Source: Mariniflexile sp. AS56
GTDB lineage: Bacteria; Bacteroidota; Bacteroidia; Flavobacteriales; Flavobacteriaceae
Direction: 5' to 3'
Assembly: GCF_030552475.1 (NCBI RefSeq)
Contig: NZ_JAUPED010000005.1
Location: 1 to 64,000 of the forward strand
DNA length: 64,000 nucleotides
Shown: positions 16,939 through 25,673 of the stretch, piece after piece
Layout of the letters: each line of letters begins with the position of its first letter
How positions within the stretch are numbered: the first letter of the stretch is position 1
The notes under the pieces: model-generated
Told to the model about the DNA's origin: nothing
The model's input: only the letters and a program-made list of their open reading frames with translations
Database searches by the model: none
Position numbers and translations under genes: made by a program

Positions 16939-17976
16939 TTATAGGTTTTCGTTGAATAAGTTCAACTTTTTCAACCAAGCTGTTTTGCGTTCCAACAAGA
17001 AAATATCTATTAACAAAAAGAATACAGCAAAAGCCAAAAACCATTGAAACTGGTCTTTAAAATCGGCATACTCCTTGGTTTCAAACTCTTTCTTGTCCAT
17101 ACCGTTTAAAATACCGCCTATTTCTTTAACGACATCGTTTGTGTTTTTTCCATTTAAATACACACCATTGGCTTCAGATGCAATATTTTTAAGCGTTTCC
17201 TCATCTAACCGCGTAATAACGGTTTCTCCCTTACTATCCTTCTTATAATTTAAAACAATACCGTTTCGTTTTTCTGGAATGGGACCACCCTTTACATCTC
17301 CAACACCAATAGTGAAAATTCTAATACCTGCTTCGTTTGCTTCTTCAGCTATCGTTGTGGCACCTTCACTATGGTCTTCCCCATCTGAAATAATAATAAG
17401 AATACGGTTGGTTTGTTCTTCATCATCAAAGTAGGTTGTTGCTAATTTAATGGCTTCATCAATAGCTGTTCCTTGCGATGAAAGCATGTCGGTATTCATG
17501 CTTTGAAGAAACATTTTTGCCGAACCATAATCGGTTGTAATAGGCAATTGCGGAAATGCTTTTCCTGCGTAAGCAATAATACCCACGCGGTCGCTCGCTA
17601 AATTGTTGATAATTTGGGTAACTAATTGCTTTGCTTTTTCCAATCGGTTGGGTGCAATATCTTCGGCAAGCATACTTTTAGATACATCGACTGCAAATAC
17701 AATATCAACTCCTTCGCGTTTTATAGTTTCTAGCTTCGTACCTATTTTTGGGTTTACCAAGGCTATTGCTAAACACGCAAAAGCTAAACTTAACACCACC
17801 ACTTTTAAAACCGATTTGAATATTGAGGCATTCGGACTTAATTTTTTCAATAATGCTTTATCGGCAAATTTGCGTTGGGTGCGGTGTTTCCAAAATTGAA
17901 GCAGCAAAAAGAATAGGATTATTACTGGAATAATTCCTAAAGCCCAAAACCATATTTTTTCATCTAATTGATACAT
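16939..17976 (-). CDS. batB: BatB, membrane-anchored von Willebrand factor A protein
   Basis: A 345-residue VWA protein of the Bat complex. Membrane helices are at about 8-28 and 58-76, then the VWA domain with a complete MIDAS metal site. The site comprises DVSKS at residues 97-101, a Thr in SQGTAIDEA and an Asp in IISDGEDHS. A final membrane helix lies at ~315-335. The N-terminal motif after the helix (RTQRKFADKALLKKLSP) is typical. It is 97 bases from batC and 49 bases from the Coa1-like gene. It is expected to bind protein partners through Mg2+ at the MIDAS on the periplasmic side. Confidence 0.93.
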   Translation of the reverse strand: MYQLDEKIWFWALGIIPVIILFFLLLQFWKHRTQRKFADKALLKKLSPNASIFKSVLKVVVLSLAFACLAIALVNPKIGTKLETIKREGVDIVFAVDVSKSMLAEDIAPNRLEKAKQLVTQIINNLASDRVGIIAYAGKAFPQLPITTDYGSAKMFLQSMNTDMLSSQGTAIDEAIKLATTYFDDEEQTNRILIIISDGEDHSEGATTIAEEANEAGIRIFTIGVGDVKGGPIPEKRNGIVLNYKKDSKGETVITRLDEETLKNIASEANGVYLNGKNTNDVVKEIGGILNGMDKKEFETKEYADFKDQFQWFLAFAVFFLLIDIFLLERKTAWLKKLNLFNENL

Positions 17977-18025
17977 TAACTGTTTATTTGTTTCTCGTGG
18001 ATTTATTTATATATTTTGCCACGAA

Positions 18026-18466
18026 TTAATCAACTTCATCCTTCAAAACTAGTATAGTTTGTTTAGGTTCTTTAATTCTTACATTAATTTCTTTGTAATT
18101 CCAAACGGCTCCATTTCTCTCAGCTGAAATATCTAGCTTTCCGTTAGACTTACTCCCTTTTATCCTTACACTCGTCTTAACCGTATTGTTATTATTTGAA
18201 AATATCGTGGTTCCTTCCAGAATAGCCAAATTATCTAAGGGTTCTATATCACCTAACAGTTCCTGTAATTCTATACTCTTTTTTGCTATTTCCAATGCAC
18301 CATCATATAGCTTTCCCTCACTATAAGCAACTGTTGTAGTCACAATACCTTCACCAATTTTAGTAGTTGATAGAGCATATACCCCAAATAGAAAAACCAT
18401 TATTAATGGTATGAACCATTTCCAACTTCTATGAAACCAACTTCTATTCTTGATTAAATCATTCAT
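18026..18466 (-). CDS. Coa1-like single-pass membrane protein within the Bat operon
   Basis: A 146-residue protein with a basic/aromatic start (NRSWFHRSWKWF), one membrane helix at ~17-35, and a ~110-residue extracytoplasmic domain. The layout and the W-x-x-x-x-W-K-W-F start resemble the cytochrome c oxidase assembly factor Coa1 (TIM21-like) family in Bacteroidota; this assignment rests on pattern memory and is not certain. It sits between batA (2-base gap) and batB (49 bases) on the same strand, so it is co-transcribed. Coa1-like proteins are not a standard part of the bat set, so a role in envelope or respiratory protein folding is only inferred. Confidence 0.6.
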   Translation of the reverse strand: MNDLIKNRSWFHRSWKWFIPLIMVFLFGVYALSTTKIGEGIVTTTVAYSEGKLYDGALEIAKKSIELQELLGDIEPLDNLAILEGTTIFSNNNNTVKTSVRIKGSKSNGKLDISAERNGAVWNYKEINVRIKEPKQTILVLKDEVD

Positions 18467-18468
18467 TT

Positions 18469-19476
18469 TTATACAAAACTCCTAAAAATCGTATTTCTAA
18501 GTAAAAATTCTATTAATATAAATAGGCCCGCCAATAATACCAACGGGCGGTATTTTTCTTCGTAATTATAGTATTTAAACTCTTCTACATCCGTTTTCTC
18601 AAGTTTGTTTATTTCACCATATATTTCCTCTAACTTTTTGTTATTGGTCGCTCTAAAATACTTTCCACCTGTAACTGCAGCTATTTCTTTTAATAGTACT
18701 TCGTCTATTTCTACCTGTACACGCGCGTATTGAAAACCGCCTGTTCTTGGGTCTAAAGCCACAGGTGAGAGTGCCATTCCATTAGTTCCTAAACCAATAG
18801 TATAGGTTTTAATGCCATATTCCATAGCTAATTCACTTGCTATTTTTGGGTCTATAAAACCAGAATTATTAACCCCATCGGTTAATAAAATAATCACTTT
18901 ACTTTTGGCTTTACTATCTTTTAAACGATTTACAGCTGTAGCTAAACCCATACCTATAGCCGTACCTCCTTCAATAATGGTATTGTATTTAATATCATTC
19001 AAGGAACGTAATACAATAGATTTATCGCTGGTAACCGGTGTTCTGGTATAACTTTCTCCGGCATATTCAACCAACCCTATGCGATCGTTTGGCCTGCCTT
19101 TAATAAACTCTGCCGCTACATTTTTTAAAGCTTCTAATCTGTTTGGAGATAAATCTTTCGCTAACATACTTGCCGAAACATCTATAGCCATTACAATATC
19201 AATACCTCTAGTGGTTTTTGTTTTAGAAGACACATCAACTGTTTGCGGTCTTGCCAATGCCGTAATTAATAAAGCCAAGGCCAATAAACGCAATATAAAT
19301 AAGCCGTGTTTTAGTTTTGGCAACCAAGAACTGGTTAATTTAAACCCTTGTAAACTTGATATTTTAAGTTCGGCTGTTTGTTTTTTATGTTTGAAAATGT
19401 ACCAAACTATCGCCAAAGGCAATACCAAAAATGCCCAAAACCATTGTTTATTTAAAAAATCGATGCCTTCAAACAT
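18469..19476 (-). CDS. batA: BatA, membrane-anchored von Willebrand factor A protein
   Basis: A 335-residue VWA protein. Membrane helices are at ~12-28 and ~58-76, and the VWA domain starts at ~90. The MIDAS residues are in place: DVSAS at 99-103, GGTAIGMG, and LLTDGVNNSG. A C-terminal helix is at ~310-328. AIDVSASMLAKDLSPNRLEA is typical of BatA, and BatA and BatB are clear paralogs. The start codon shares one base with the upstream stop (TAATG), so translation is coupled. Expected to act in the envelope with BatB and BatD in resistance to oxidative or other stress. Confidence 0.93.
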   Translation of the reverse strand: MFEGIDFLNKQWFWAFLVLPLAIVWYIFKHKKQTAELKISSLQGFKLTSSWLPKLKHGLFILRLLALALLITALARPQTVDVSSKTKTTRGIDIVMAIDVSASMLAKDLSPNRLEALKNVAAEFIKGRPNDRIGLVEYAGESYTRTPVTSDKSIVLRSLNDIKYNTIIEGGTAIGMGLATAVNRLKDSKAKSKVIILLTDGVNNSGFIDPKIASELAMEYGIKTYTIGLGTNGMALSPVALDPRTGGFQYARVQVEIDEVLLKEIAAVTGGKYFRATNNKKLEEIYGEINKLEKTDVEEFKYYNYEEKYRPLVLLAGLFILIEFLLRNTIFRSFV

Positions 19477-21137
19477 TATTCTTCTGCTTTTTTAAGTTCA
19501 ACTGAATTTAAAATACGTGCTATTATTTGATCTGCATACTCATCATTTACAGGATAAGTCATCATAATTTGTTGTAACACATTTTCTGATGCAAATTGCA
19601 ATAACACATAGTTTCCTTCTAGTATTTTTTGACTTATTGGGTTTTTAATTTTTAATGTTCCGTAGGTTTTTAATCCTTCTGCACCATTTGGTGTTATAAA
19701 TTTATCACGCAACACCACAATATCTTGAGCTCCTTGCGCTTCAATTCCTTTCAAGCTTTGCTCTGATGCTTTTTCGACATCAATTTTATTTTCACCCATA
19801 TTTTTATATGAGTTGGTATTTACCATCACACTAAACACATCCAACAAAGTACCGTAAATAAAGGTTGTTTGAGTTACTTGGGCTTTCATTTCCTCTGGAA
19901 GTGGTAGCTCGATGCGCGATAACACTTTGGGCGTAGAAATAGTAACAGGAGGCACACCGTACGCACTCGTTACCCAATCGCCTTCTAGAAGCTCTACACT
20001 ATCATGACCAATAATGGTGTCTTTTACATAACTGAACCCATATTTTAAACCAAAGCCAACAAAGGTTGCCATTAAAAGGAACACACCAATTACCACCGTA
20101 ATGATTATTTTTTTGCGTTTCTTTTTACGTTCTAATTGTTCTCTATATTGCTCATCTAGAAGTTTTTCTTCTTCAGTAGGTTCTGGAAGCGCTTCTTTTA
20201 CGTGATCGATCTCAATATCGATGGTCTTTCTATCTAATTTAGCAAGTTCAACATCTACTGCAGATTTAGCAAACTTCACCAAATCGGCACGTTTTAAGAT
20301 GCTTTCTAAATTTTTAATATCTTCAACACTTAACTCAATTTGATTTCCTTCCTTTAATAATTTAAGTCTGTTAATCAACTCATCCGTGGTGCTCTCTAAA
20401 GCGCGATCGTATACTTTTTCATCCAGATATTTTCTAATAATGAAAGTAAGATCTGAGTAATATTCCTTTATAGATTCGGTTTCTAAATAATGACTTTCAT
20501 CCAACTTTCTAAGTGCTAGTTTCGCACGATCGTAAGGTGGTAATAAAGCTATTTGTTCTGCTTCCGTTAATGGTTTTTTACGCCAAATAAACCAATACAT
20601 TAAAAAGCCTACAGCGCCAATTATTAAAAGTGTTAGCAAAAGGTATTTCCACCAATCACTGCCTTTTTCTTTTACTTCAATAATAGGTTTTATATCATAA
20701 AGCCCTTGTTTTGTAGTGTCTACCACCACATTATTCACCTCAACTTTTAAAGAATCGGTATAAAAGGTTTTATCGCCAATAATAATTTTTTGCCTTGGAA
20801 TGGTATATTTCCCAGAATCGAATTGGGTTAAACCGTACTTTTTTATAAGGCTGTATTTATCTGTATTTTTAATGGTATCAATCGCATACGATTCAATCAT
20901 TTCCAAAGGTGAAAAAGTTTGCCCTTCGGGGAATACCACCAAGCCGTTAGGTTTGGTTTCTACTTCAATTTTAAAGGTGATTTGCTGCCCTATCTTGATT
21001 TTTGTAGAATCGATAGAAGATTTTACTTGTGAAAATGACACAAAAGATAGAAGAACCAATACCAAAGACAAGGCATAATTTCTTAGTTGTCTGTTTTCAA
21101 GATTTGTAATTCGTAATTTGTAATTCATCATTCGCAT
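19476..21137 (-). CDS. Bat operon membrane protein (BatD/DUF4381-like)
   Basis: A 553-residue protein between DUF58 and batA. The N-terminus holds a signal segment (ALSLVLVLLSFVSFSQ, ending near residue 37) and a short beta domain with a BatD-like pattern (IKIGQQITFKIEVETKPNG). A membrane helix at ~165-185 is followed by a cytoplasmic helical part with the DUF4381/BatD-tail pattern (PPYDRAKLALRKLDES, then a Glu/Lys-rich linker). A second membrane helix at ~345-365 leads to a ~180-residue C-terminal domain of unknown type. The first ~20 codons read like the intergenic 'attacgaattac' phrase that flavobacteria often carry, so the true start may be later, though no closer ATG exists. It shares one base with each neighbour (TAATG at both ends). 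Confidence 0.75.
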   Translation of the reverse strand: MRMMNYKLRITNLENRQLRNYALSLVLVLLSFVSFSQVKSSIDSTKIKIGQQITFKIEVETKPNGLVVFPEGQTFSPLEMIESYAIDTIKNTDKYSLIKKYGLTQFDSGKYTIPRQKIIIGDKTFYTDSLKVEVNNVVVDTTKQGLYDIKPIIEVKEKGSDWWKYLLLTLLIIGAVGFLMYWFIWRKKPLTEAEQIALLPPYDRAKLALRKLDESHYLETESIKEYYSDLTFIIRKYLDEKVYDRALESTTDELINRLKLLKEGNQIELSVEDIKNLESILKRADLVKFAKSAVDVELAKLDRKTIDIEIDHVKEALPEPTEEEKLLDEQYREQLERKKKRKKIIITVVIGVFLLMATFVGFGLKYGFSYVKDTIIGHDSVELLEGDWVTSAYGVPPVTISTPKVLSRIELPLPEEMKAQVTQTTFIYGTLLDVFSVMVNTNSYKNMGENKIDVEKASEQSLKGIEAQGAQDIVVLRDKFITPNGAEGLKTYGTLKIKNPISQKILEGNYVLLQFASENVLQQIMMTYPVNDEYADQIIARILNSVELKKAEE

Positions 21138-22003
21138 TATCCTCTTCTTTTAAAATACCCCAACATTTTCTTCACATAGCTTTCATCCACACGACAATCG
21201 ATGGTACCAGCTCCCGATTTTGCAAAACTGTCTTTGTAATAATCTACTTTTTCTTGGTAAAACTTAGCGTAATTTAAACGTACTTTTTTTGAAGATGTAT
21301 TTACCAACATATATTCGCCCGTTTCTTCATCTTGCATTTGCACGACTCCTAAATTCGGAATCTCTTCTTCACGTTTATCGTACACCCGAATACCTGTAAC
21401 ATCGTGTTTACCTGAAACAATTTTCATGGTTTGGCGGTAATCATCTGCAATAAAATCAGATAATACAAAAACAATGGTTTTCTTCTTCATGACATTTCGC
21501 ATGAATTTTAAAGCTTCTGCCAAATTGGTTTTTTTGCTTTCTGGCTTAAACTCAATTAATTCACGAATGATACGAAGTACATGCGAACGTCCTTTTTTTG
21601 GTGGAATATAAAGCTCTACTTTATCTGAAAATAAAATAAGCCCAATTTTATCATTATTTTGAGTGGCGGAAAAGGCTAAAGTAGCCGCTATTTCTGTAAT
21701 AATCTCGTTTTTAAATTGTGATTCGGTTCCAAACATTTCAGATCCTGAAACATCTACCATAAGCATCATGGTAAGTTCACGTTCTTCTTCAAAAACCTTT
21801 ACATAAGGTTCGCTGTAACGCGCCGTCACGTTCCAATCTATATTTCGAACATCATCACCAAATTGATACTGGCGCACTTCGCTAAAAGTCATACCACGAC
21901 CTTTGAAGGTGGAATGGTATTCCCCTCCAAAAATATGATCAGACAATCGGCGTGTCTTAATCTCTATTTTTCGTACTTTTTTTAGTAATTCTTTAGTATC
22001 CAT
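21137..22003 (-). CDS. DUF58 domain protein of the MoxR/Bat operon
   Basis: A 288-residue cytoplasmic protein with a VWA-like fold. DUF58 signatures are the start MDTKELLKKVRKIEIKTRR, GEYHSTFKGRGMTFSEVRQY, then DVRNIDWNVTAR and a degenerate MIDAS segment MLMVDVSGS. The frame is open 12 codons further, but those codons come from intergenic repeat sequence, so the ATG at 22003 is chosen. DUF58 proteins are usual partners of MoxR ATPases and are thought to be delivery or adaptor factors. It sits 120 bases after moxR and overlaps the next gene by one base. Confidence 0.9.
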   Translation of the reverse strand: MDTKELLKKVRKIEIKTRRLSDHIFGGEYHSTFKGRGMTFSEVRQYQFGDDVRNIDWNVTARYSEPYVKVFEEERELTMMLMVDVSGSEMFGTESQFKNEIITEIAATLAFSATQNNDKIGLILFSDKVELYIPPKKGRSHVLRIIRELIEFKPESKKTNLAEALKFMRNVMKKKTIVFVLSDFIADDYRQTMKIVSGKHDVTGIRVYDKREEEIPNLGVVQMQDEETGEYMLVNTSSKKVRLNYAKFYQEKVDYYKDSFAKSGAGTIDCRVDESYVKKMLGYFKRRG

Positions 22004-22008
22004 TTTTT

Positions 22009-22115
22009 TTAGTAAACAGTTTTCAGTCGCAGTATTCAATTATCAGCAAACCGTTAATTTTGTTATGAGTATTCAGTTTTTAGTCTGCAACTACAAACTG
22101 GAACTGAACACTGTA
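22009..22115. repeat. Degenerate intergenic 'ACTGAAAACTG' phrases
   Basis: The gap between moxR and the DUF58 gene consists of loose variants of one phrase on both strands: ACAGTTTTCAGTCGCAGT, ATTCAGTTTTTAGTCTGCAA, and AACTGGAACTGAACACTGT. No gene or hairpin terminator is seen, so moxR and the DUF58 gene can be co-transcribed across it. Similar AT-rich phrases lie at 15930-15990 and at the start of the 553-residue gene. Confidence 0.4.
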
Positions 22116-22123
22116 AACTCTTT

Positions 22124-23128
22124 TTATGGCACTTCTATTTCGTTTACTATTTTATTGATGATGTCTACTGAAGTTACATTTTCAGCCTCCGCTTCATAAG
22201 TGATACCTATTCTGTGTCTTAACACATCGTATACTACAGCACGAACATCTTCTGGAATTACATAACCACGACGTTTTATAAAAGCATAACATTTAGCAGC
22301 AGTGGCTAAATTGATACTTCCACGAGGCGATGCTCCAAAAGAAATTAAAGGTTTTAAATCGGCAAGTTTATATTTTTCTGGATAACGCGTTGCGAAAATA
22401 ATATCAAGAATGTATTTTTCAATTTTCTCGTCCATGTAAACTTCACGAACAGCAGATTGCGCTTTTAGAATTTGTTCTACAGATACGACTGCGTTCACTT
22501 TATCCCAAGCACCTTTTAAATTCGCTCTCATGATCAACTGCTCCTCAGCAATTTTCGGGTAATCTATAACCGTTTTCAGCATAAAACGGTCAACCTGTGC
22601 TTCTGGCAATACATAAGTTCCTTCTTGTTCAACAGGATTCATGGTTGCCATTACTAAAAATGGTCTATCTAGCTTAAAAGTCTCATCACCAATGGTTACT
22701 TGCTTTTCCTGCATGGCTTCAAGTAGCGCCGATTGCACTTTTGCAGGGGCACGGTTAATCTCATCTGCCAACACGAAATTCGCGAAAATAGGACCTTTTT
22801 TGATGGAGAAGTCATTCAACTTCATGTTGTATATTAAGGTTCCTGTAACATCGGCAGGTAATAAATCGGGGGTAAACTGTATTCTACTAAAACTACCATC
22901 AACCGCTTGCGCTAAAGTATTAATGGCCAATGTTTTTGCTAATCCAGGAACACCTTCTAGCAATATATGCCCTTGCCCAAGTAAACCAATAAGCAAACGT
23001 TCTACCATATGCTTTTGCCCTACGATGACTTTATTCATCTCTAGCATCAATAAATCAACAAAAGCACTTTCTCTTTCAATTTTCTCGTTAATTGTCTTAA
23101 TATCAATTGTACCAGTTTCTTCCATCAT
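22124..23128 (-). CDS. moxR: MoxR family AAA+ ATPase
   Basis: The first gene of the nine-gene Bat operon. The 334-residue ATPase has Walker A GVPGLAKT at 59-66, Walker B VLADEINRAPAK, sensor 1 ATMNPVEQEGTY and an arginine-finger/sensor 2 segment ISFGASPRGSINLA. MoxR ATPases act as chaperones that insert cofactors or remodel partner proteins, with a VWA protein as partner; here DUF58, BatA and BatB are the obvious partners. The ATG at 23127/23128 gives MMEETG; either Met can start. A near-match to the -7 box (TATATTCG) lies 20 bases upstream. It is preceded by the terminator of the neighbouring lipoprotein gene. Confidence 0.95.
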   Translation of the reverse strand: MMEETGTIDIKTINEKIERESAFVDLLMLEMNKVIVGQKHMVERLLIGLLGQGHILLEGVPGLAKTLAINTLAQAVDGSFSRIQFTPDLLPADVTGTLIYNMKLNDFSIKKGPIFANFVLADEINRAPAKVQSALLEAMQEKQVTIGDETFKLDRPFLVMATMNPVEQEGTYVLPEAQVDRFMLKTVIDYPKIAEEQLIMRANLKGAWDKVNAVVSVEQILKAQSAVREVYMDEKIEKYILDIIFATRYPEKYKLADLKPLISFGASPRGSINLATAAKCYAFIKRRGYVIPEDVRAVVYDVLRHRIGITYEAEAENVTSVDIINKIVNEIEVP

Positions 23129-23259
23129 TTTTTTGTTTTTAAAAGCCCGAATATAGTAAGCTTATTTGAGCATTGCAAATTGTTAAAATTTTTCTTTGAA
23201 CGCTGTTAAATAATGGTTAAAATAATTTAGGCACACCGTTAATAATAGGTTAAAATAAA

Positions 23260-23289
23260 AAAGAGCAGTTTCTTACGAAACTGCTCTTT
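23260..23289 (-). terminator. Terminator of the DUF4382 lipoprotein gene
   Basis: A 13-base perfect stem, AAAGAGCAGTTTC (23260-23272) and GAAACTGCTCTTT (23277-23289), with loop TTAC. On the minus strand it ends in TTTTTTATTTT, 24 bases after the gene stop. Confidence 0.9.
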
Positions 23290-23312
23290 AATTATAAAGG
23301 TTCTAATTACTT

Positions 23313-24404
23313 TTATTGGGCTACTAACGTTATATCTGCCAATGCCGTTAGTGTATTTGACACTACGATAGCTTCTACATCTTGCGATACATAACCCGCA
23401 GCACCAACTGTTACGGTATATGTTCCAGCCGGAATATTTTCTACAAGAAATTCACCATTTGCATTCGAATTGATTGTTGTTACAACCTCAACACTATCTT
23501 TTAATTTCACAATAACGTTCACAATAATGTTATTTGTTACATCTCCACTTATAGATCCTGGTTTTAATAATAACTCAATAGGGTTTGAAATAACTGTTAC
23601 TTCACCGTTTGCAACAGTAACCATCGCACTTCCTGAGCTATAACTAGAGGTTTCATCTAAAGGCGTCACCACGACTTCATAAGTTCCTGCAGGCACACCC
23701 CACAATGCAAAAGCACCGTTTGAATCTGTATTTGCTGAAATAATAAAATCATCTTCAATTTCTGGAGTTCCTTTATCATCTACTAAAACAGACGCTACAG
23801 AAGGGACATCTGTTGGGTTTACTGTTCCTTGAATAATACCAGAACTCACTTCTGCACTTGCATAAAGTACTGGTTTTAATATAATATTTCCTGAATTCCC
23901 AGCCATTACGATGGATTTTTCAACATCAAAATCTAAAACAAAATCATACGTAAATCCTTCTTCTAAAACAGCGTTAATTTTCACTTTCAAACCAGATTGT
24001 TGTGCACTAGGTGTTTTAAGTTCATATTCATTATCGCTTGTTTCTCCTTCAATAACAATAGTATTTCCATCACCTAACACCAAACGCATTTGGCTTAATG
24101 TACCTGCTGGAATTAGAAAACGATCTACTAAAACCTTACTAAAGCCACCTGTGAAATCTAATAAATTAACGGTTCCGCTTTCTGCGTTTAAAGACACCCA
24201 CCCATTATCATCGGTTGAATCATCATTCATCTTAACCATCACATCTACAATTTCGATGTTAACGGCTTTATAATCACCCGGAGCATCCACAAGTCTTACC
24301 GATATGGTTGGAGTCGATTTATCTAAACTATTTGAGTCTGAATCTGTACAAGAAGACACAAATGCTAAGACCATTAAATAAAATAAATATTTTAAACTTT
24401 TCAT
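23313..24404 (-). CDS. DUF4382 lipoprotein with carboxypeptidase-like repeats
   Basis: A 363-residue surface or periplasmic lipoprotein. The signal ends at lipobox SSC near residue 19. The DUF4382 domain spans ~34-190 (VRLVDAPGDYKAVNIEIVDV and SQMRLVLGDG). Two carboxypeptidase regulatory-like beta domains follow, each with the pattern G-x-F-x-[LV]-x-[GN]-[VI]-P-A-G-T-Y (GAFALWGVPAGTYEVVV and GEFLVENIPAGTYTVTV). The 10-15-residue linkers are rich in Ser and Asp. Such proteins are often adhesive or structural. It is monocistronic, with its own terminator. No enzyme motif is visible. Confidence 0.85.
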   Translation of the reverse strand: MKSLKYLFYLMVLAFVSSCTDSDSNSLDKSTPTISVRLVDAPGDYKAVNIEIVDVMVKMNDDSTDDNGWVSLNAESGTVNLLDFTGGFSKVLVDRFLIPAGTLSQMRLVLGDGNTIVIEGETSDNEYELKTPSAQQSGLKVKINAVLEEGFTYDFVLDFDVEKSIVMAGNSGNIILKPVLYASAEVSSGIIQGTVNPTDVPSVASVLVDDKGTPEIEDDFIISANTDSNGAFALWGVPAGTYEVVVTPLDETSSYSSGSAMVTVANGEVTVISNPIELLLKPGSISGDVTNNIIVNVIVKLKDSVEVVTTINSNANGEFLVENIPAGTYTVTVGAAGYVSQDVEAIVVSNTLTALADITLVAQ

Positions 24405-24642
24405 AAATATGCTGTTTTTAAACTTAAACTAAAGTTTTATATACGCAGCCTTTTACGGTTTTGGACGCTTCCAACCATTTTTCTGAAGTTTTCCTCCCTT
24501 ATTTAAAAAGGTTACAACCAAGTGCAATAAACCTCAATACACTAAAAATAAATTATTAAACACATTTAAAAAGTAAAAGCAAAATAGTAAACTAAGTTTT
24601 AAGTATTTTTATAAATCAATTAAACTGTTTAATTAAAAACAT

Positions 24643-25404
24643 ATGACAAAAACAGCCTTAATAACGGGTGCAACAAGTGGTATTGGACAGGCAACTGCCC
24701 GCGAATTCGCAAAACATGGTATTCGTTTAATTTTATGTGGAAGACGTTTAGAGCGTTTACAAACCATACAGAACTATTTAAGTAGCCTAACCCAAGTTCA
24801 TATTTTAAATTTTGATGTCCGTGATAAAACCGCAACATTTAAAGCCATTGAGTCGCTACCCGAAAACTTTAAACAGATAGATATTTTAATAAACAATGCC
24901 GGCAATGCGCATGGTTTAGATCCCATACACGAAGGGAATATGGACGATTGGGATGCTATGATGGACATAAATGTAAAAGGACTTTTATATGTAAGTAAAG
25001 CAATTATTCCACAAATGACCGAGCGCAAATCTGGACACATCATAAATATTGGTTCATCCGCAGGTAAAGAAGTGTACCCTAAAGGAAATGTGTACTGCGG
25101 AAGTAAACATGCCGTTTTAGCCATAACTGAAGGCATGCGTATCGATTTGAATCCGTTTGGCATAAAAGTAGGCGCTATAAACCCCGGTTTGGTTGAAACC
25201 GAGTTTTCGCAAGTCCGTTTTAAGGGTGATAAAATAGCCGATTCCGTTTACAAAGGTTTCAAAGCGTTGCAAGCGGAAGATGTTGCAGAAACTATTTATT
25301 TTGTGGTGTCACGTCCCGCCCATGTGAATATTGCTGATGTATTATTGTTTTGTACGGCGCAGGCGAGTTCAACTATTGTAAATAAATCTTTACAGATTTC
25401 CTGA
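24643..25404 (+). CDS. Short-chain dehydrogenase/reductase (YdfG-like)
   Basis: A 253-residue classical SDR. The cofactor motif TGATSGIGQATA is at 8-19. RRLERL follows with basic residues after the second strand, which suggests NADP. NNAG lies at ~85, a catalytic Ser in NIGSSAGKE, and YCGSK with the Tyr/Lys pair at ~151-155. PGLVETEFS follows. The pattern fits the 3-hydroxy acid/serine dehydrogenase (YdfG) group, but substrate cannot be read. It is a single gene. After its stop comes a decayed gene, so there is no operon partner. Confidence 0.93.
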   Translation: MTKTALITGATSGIGQATAREFAKHGIRLILCGRRLERLQTIQNYLSSLTQVHILNFDVRDKTATFKAIESLPENFKQIDILINNAGNAHGLDPIHEGNMDDWDAMMDINVKGLLYVSKAIIPQMTERKSGHIINIGSSAGKEVYPKGNVYCGSKHAVLAITEGMRIDLNPFGIKVGAINPGLVETEFSQVRFKGDKIADSVYKGFKALQAEDVAETIYFVVSRPAHVNIADVLLFCTAQASSTIVNKSLQIS

Positions 25405-25434
25405 CCAGAGTTGAACATTATTTATTCAAGTAAT

Positions 25435-25631
25435 ATGGCGCACCACAATTCATTTGAAAGTCTGGACATTTATAAAGAAGCAACTGTGTTTTGTGATGCT
25501 ATAAACGAAACCACATCGATGAAATCACTTTTAATAAATTGAATGCTAATGCTTAAAATTTAATAAATCAATTATCAAAATTCATTAATTATCTAAAAAA
25601 CTCTGAACGCAAGGGGTCTAAATTTGATTAG
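25435..25631 (+). pseudogene. Remnant of a four-helix-bundle (S23-type) protein gene
   Basis: Two pieces of one family are visible. The first frame (25435-25542) reads MAHHNSFESLDIYKEATVFC, the usual start of four-helix-bundle/23S intervening-sequence-like proteins, and stops after 35 codons. The second piece (~25561-25631, other frame) reads INQLSKFINYLKNSERKGSK, which matches the usual C-terminal helix of the same family. The central ~60 residues are missing, so this is an internally deleted, frameshifted gene. Family assignment is from pattern recognition. Confidence 0.7.
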
Positions 25632-25673
25632 TCTCGAATAAATAATAAAAATAAACAATAGATAATATCAAAG

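Noticed and set aside
22641-23156. 171-codon plus-strand frame opposite moxR
   Set aside because: moxR has complete ATPase motifs on the other strand; the opposing frame is a codon-bias shadow.
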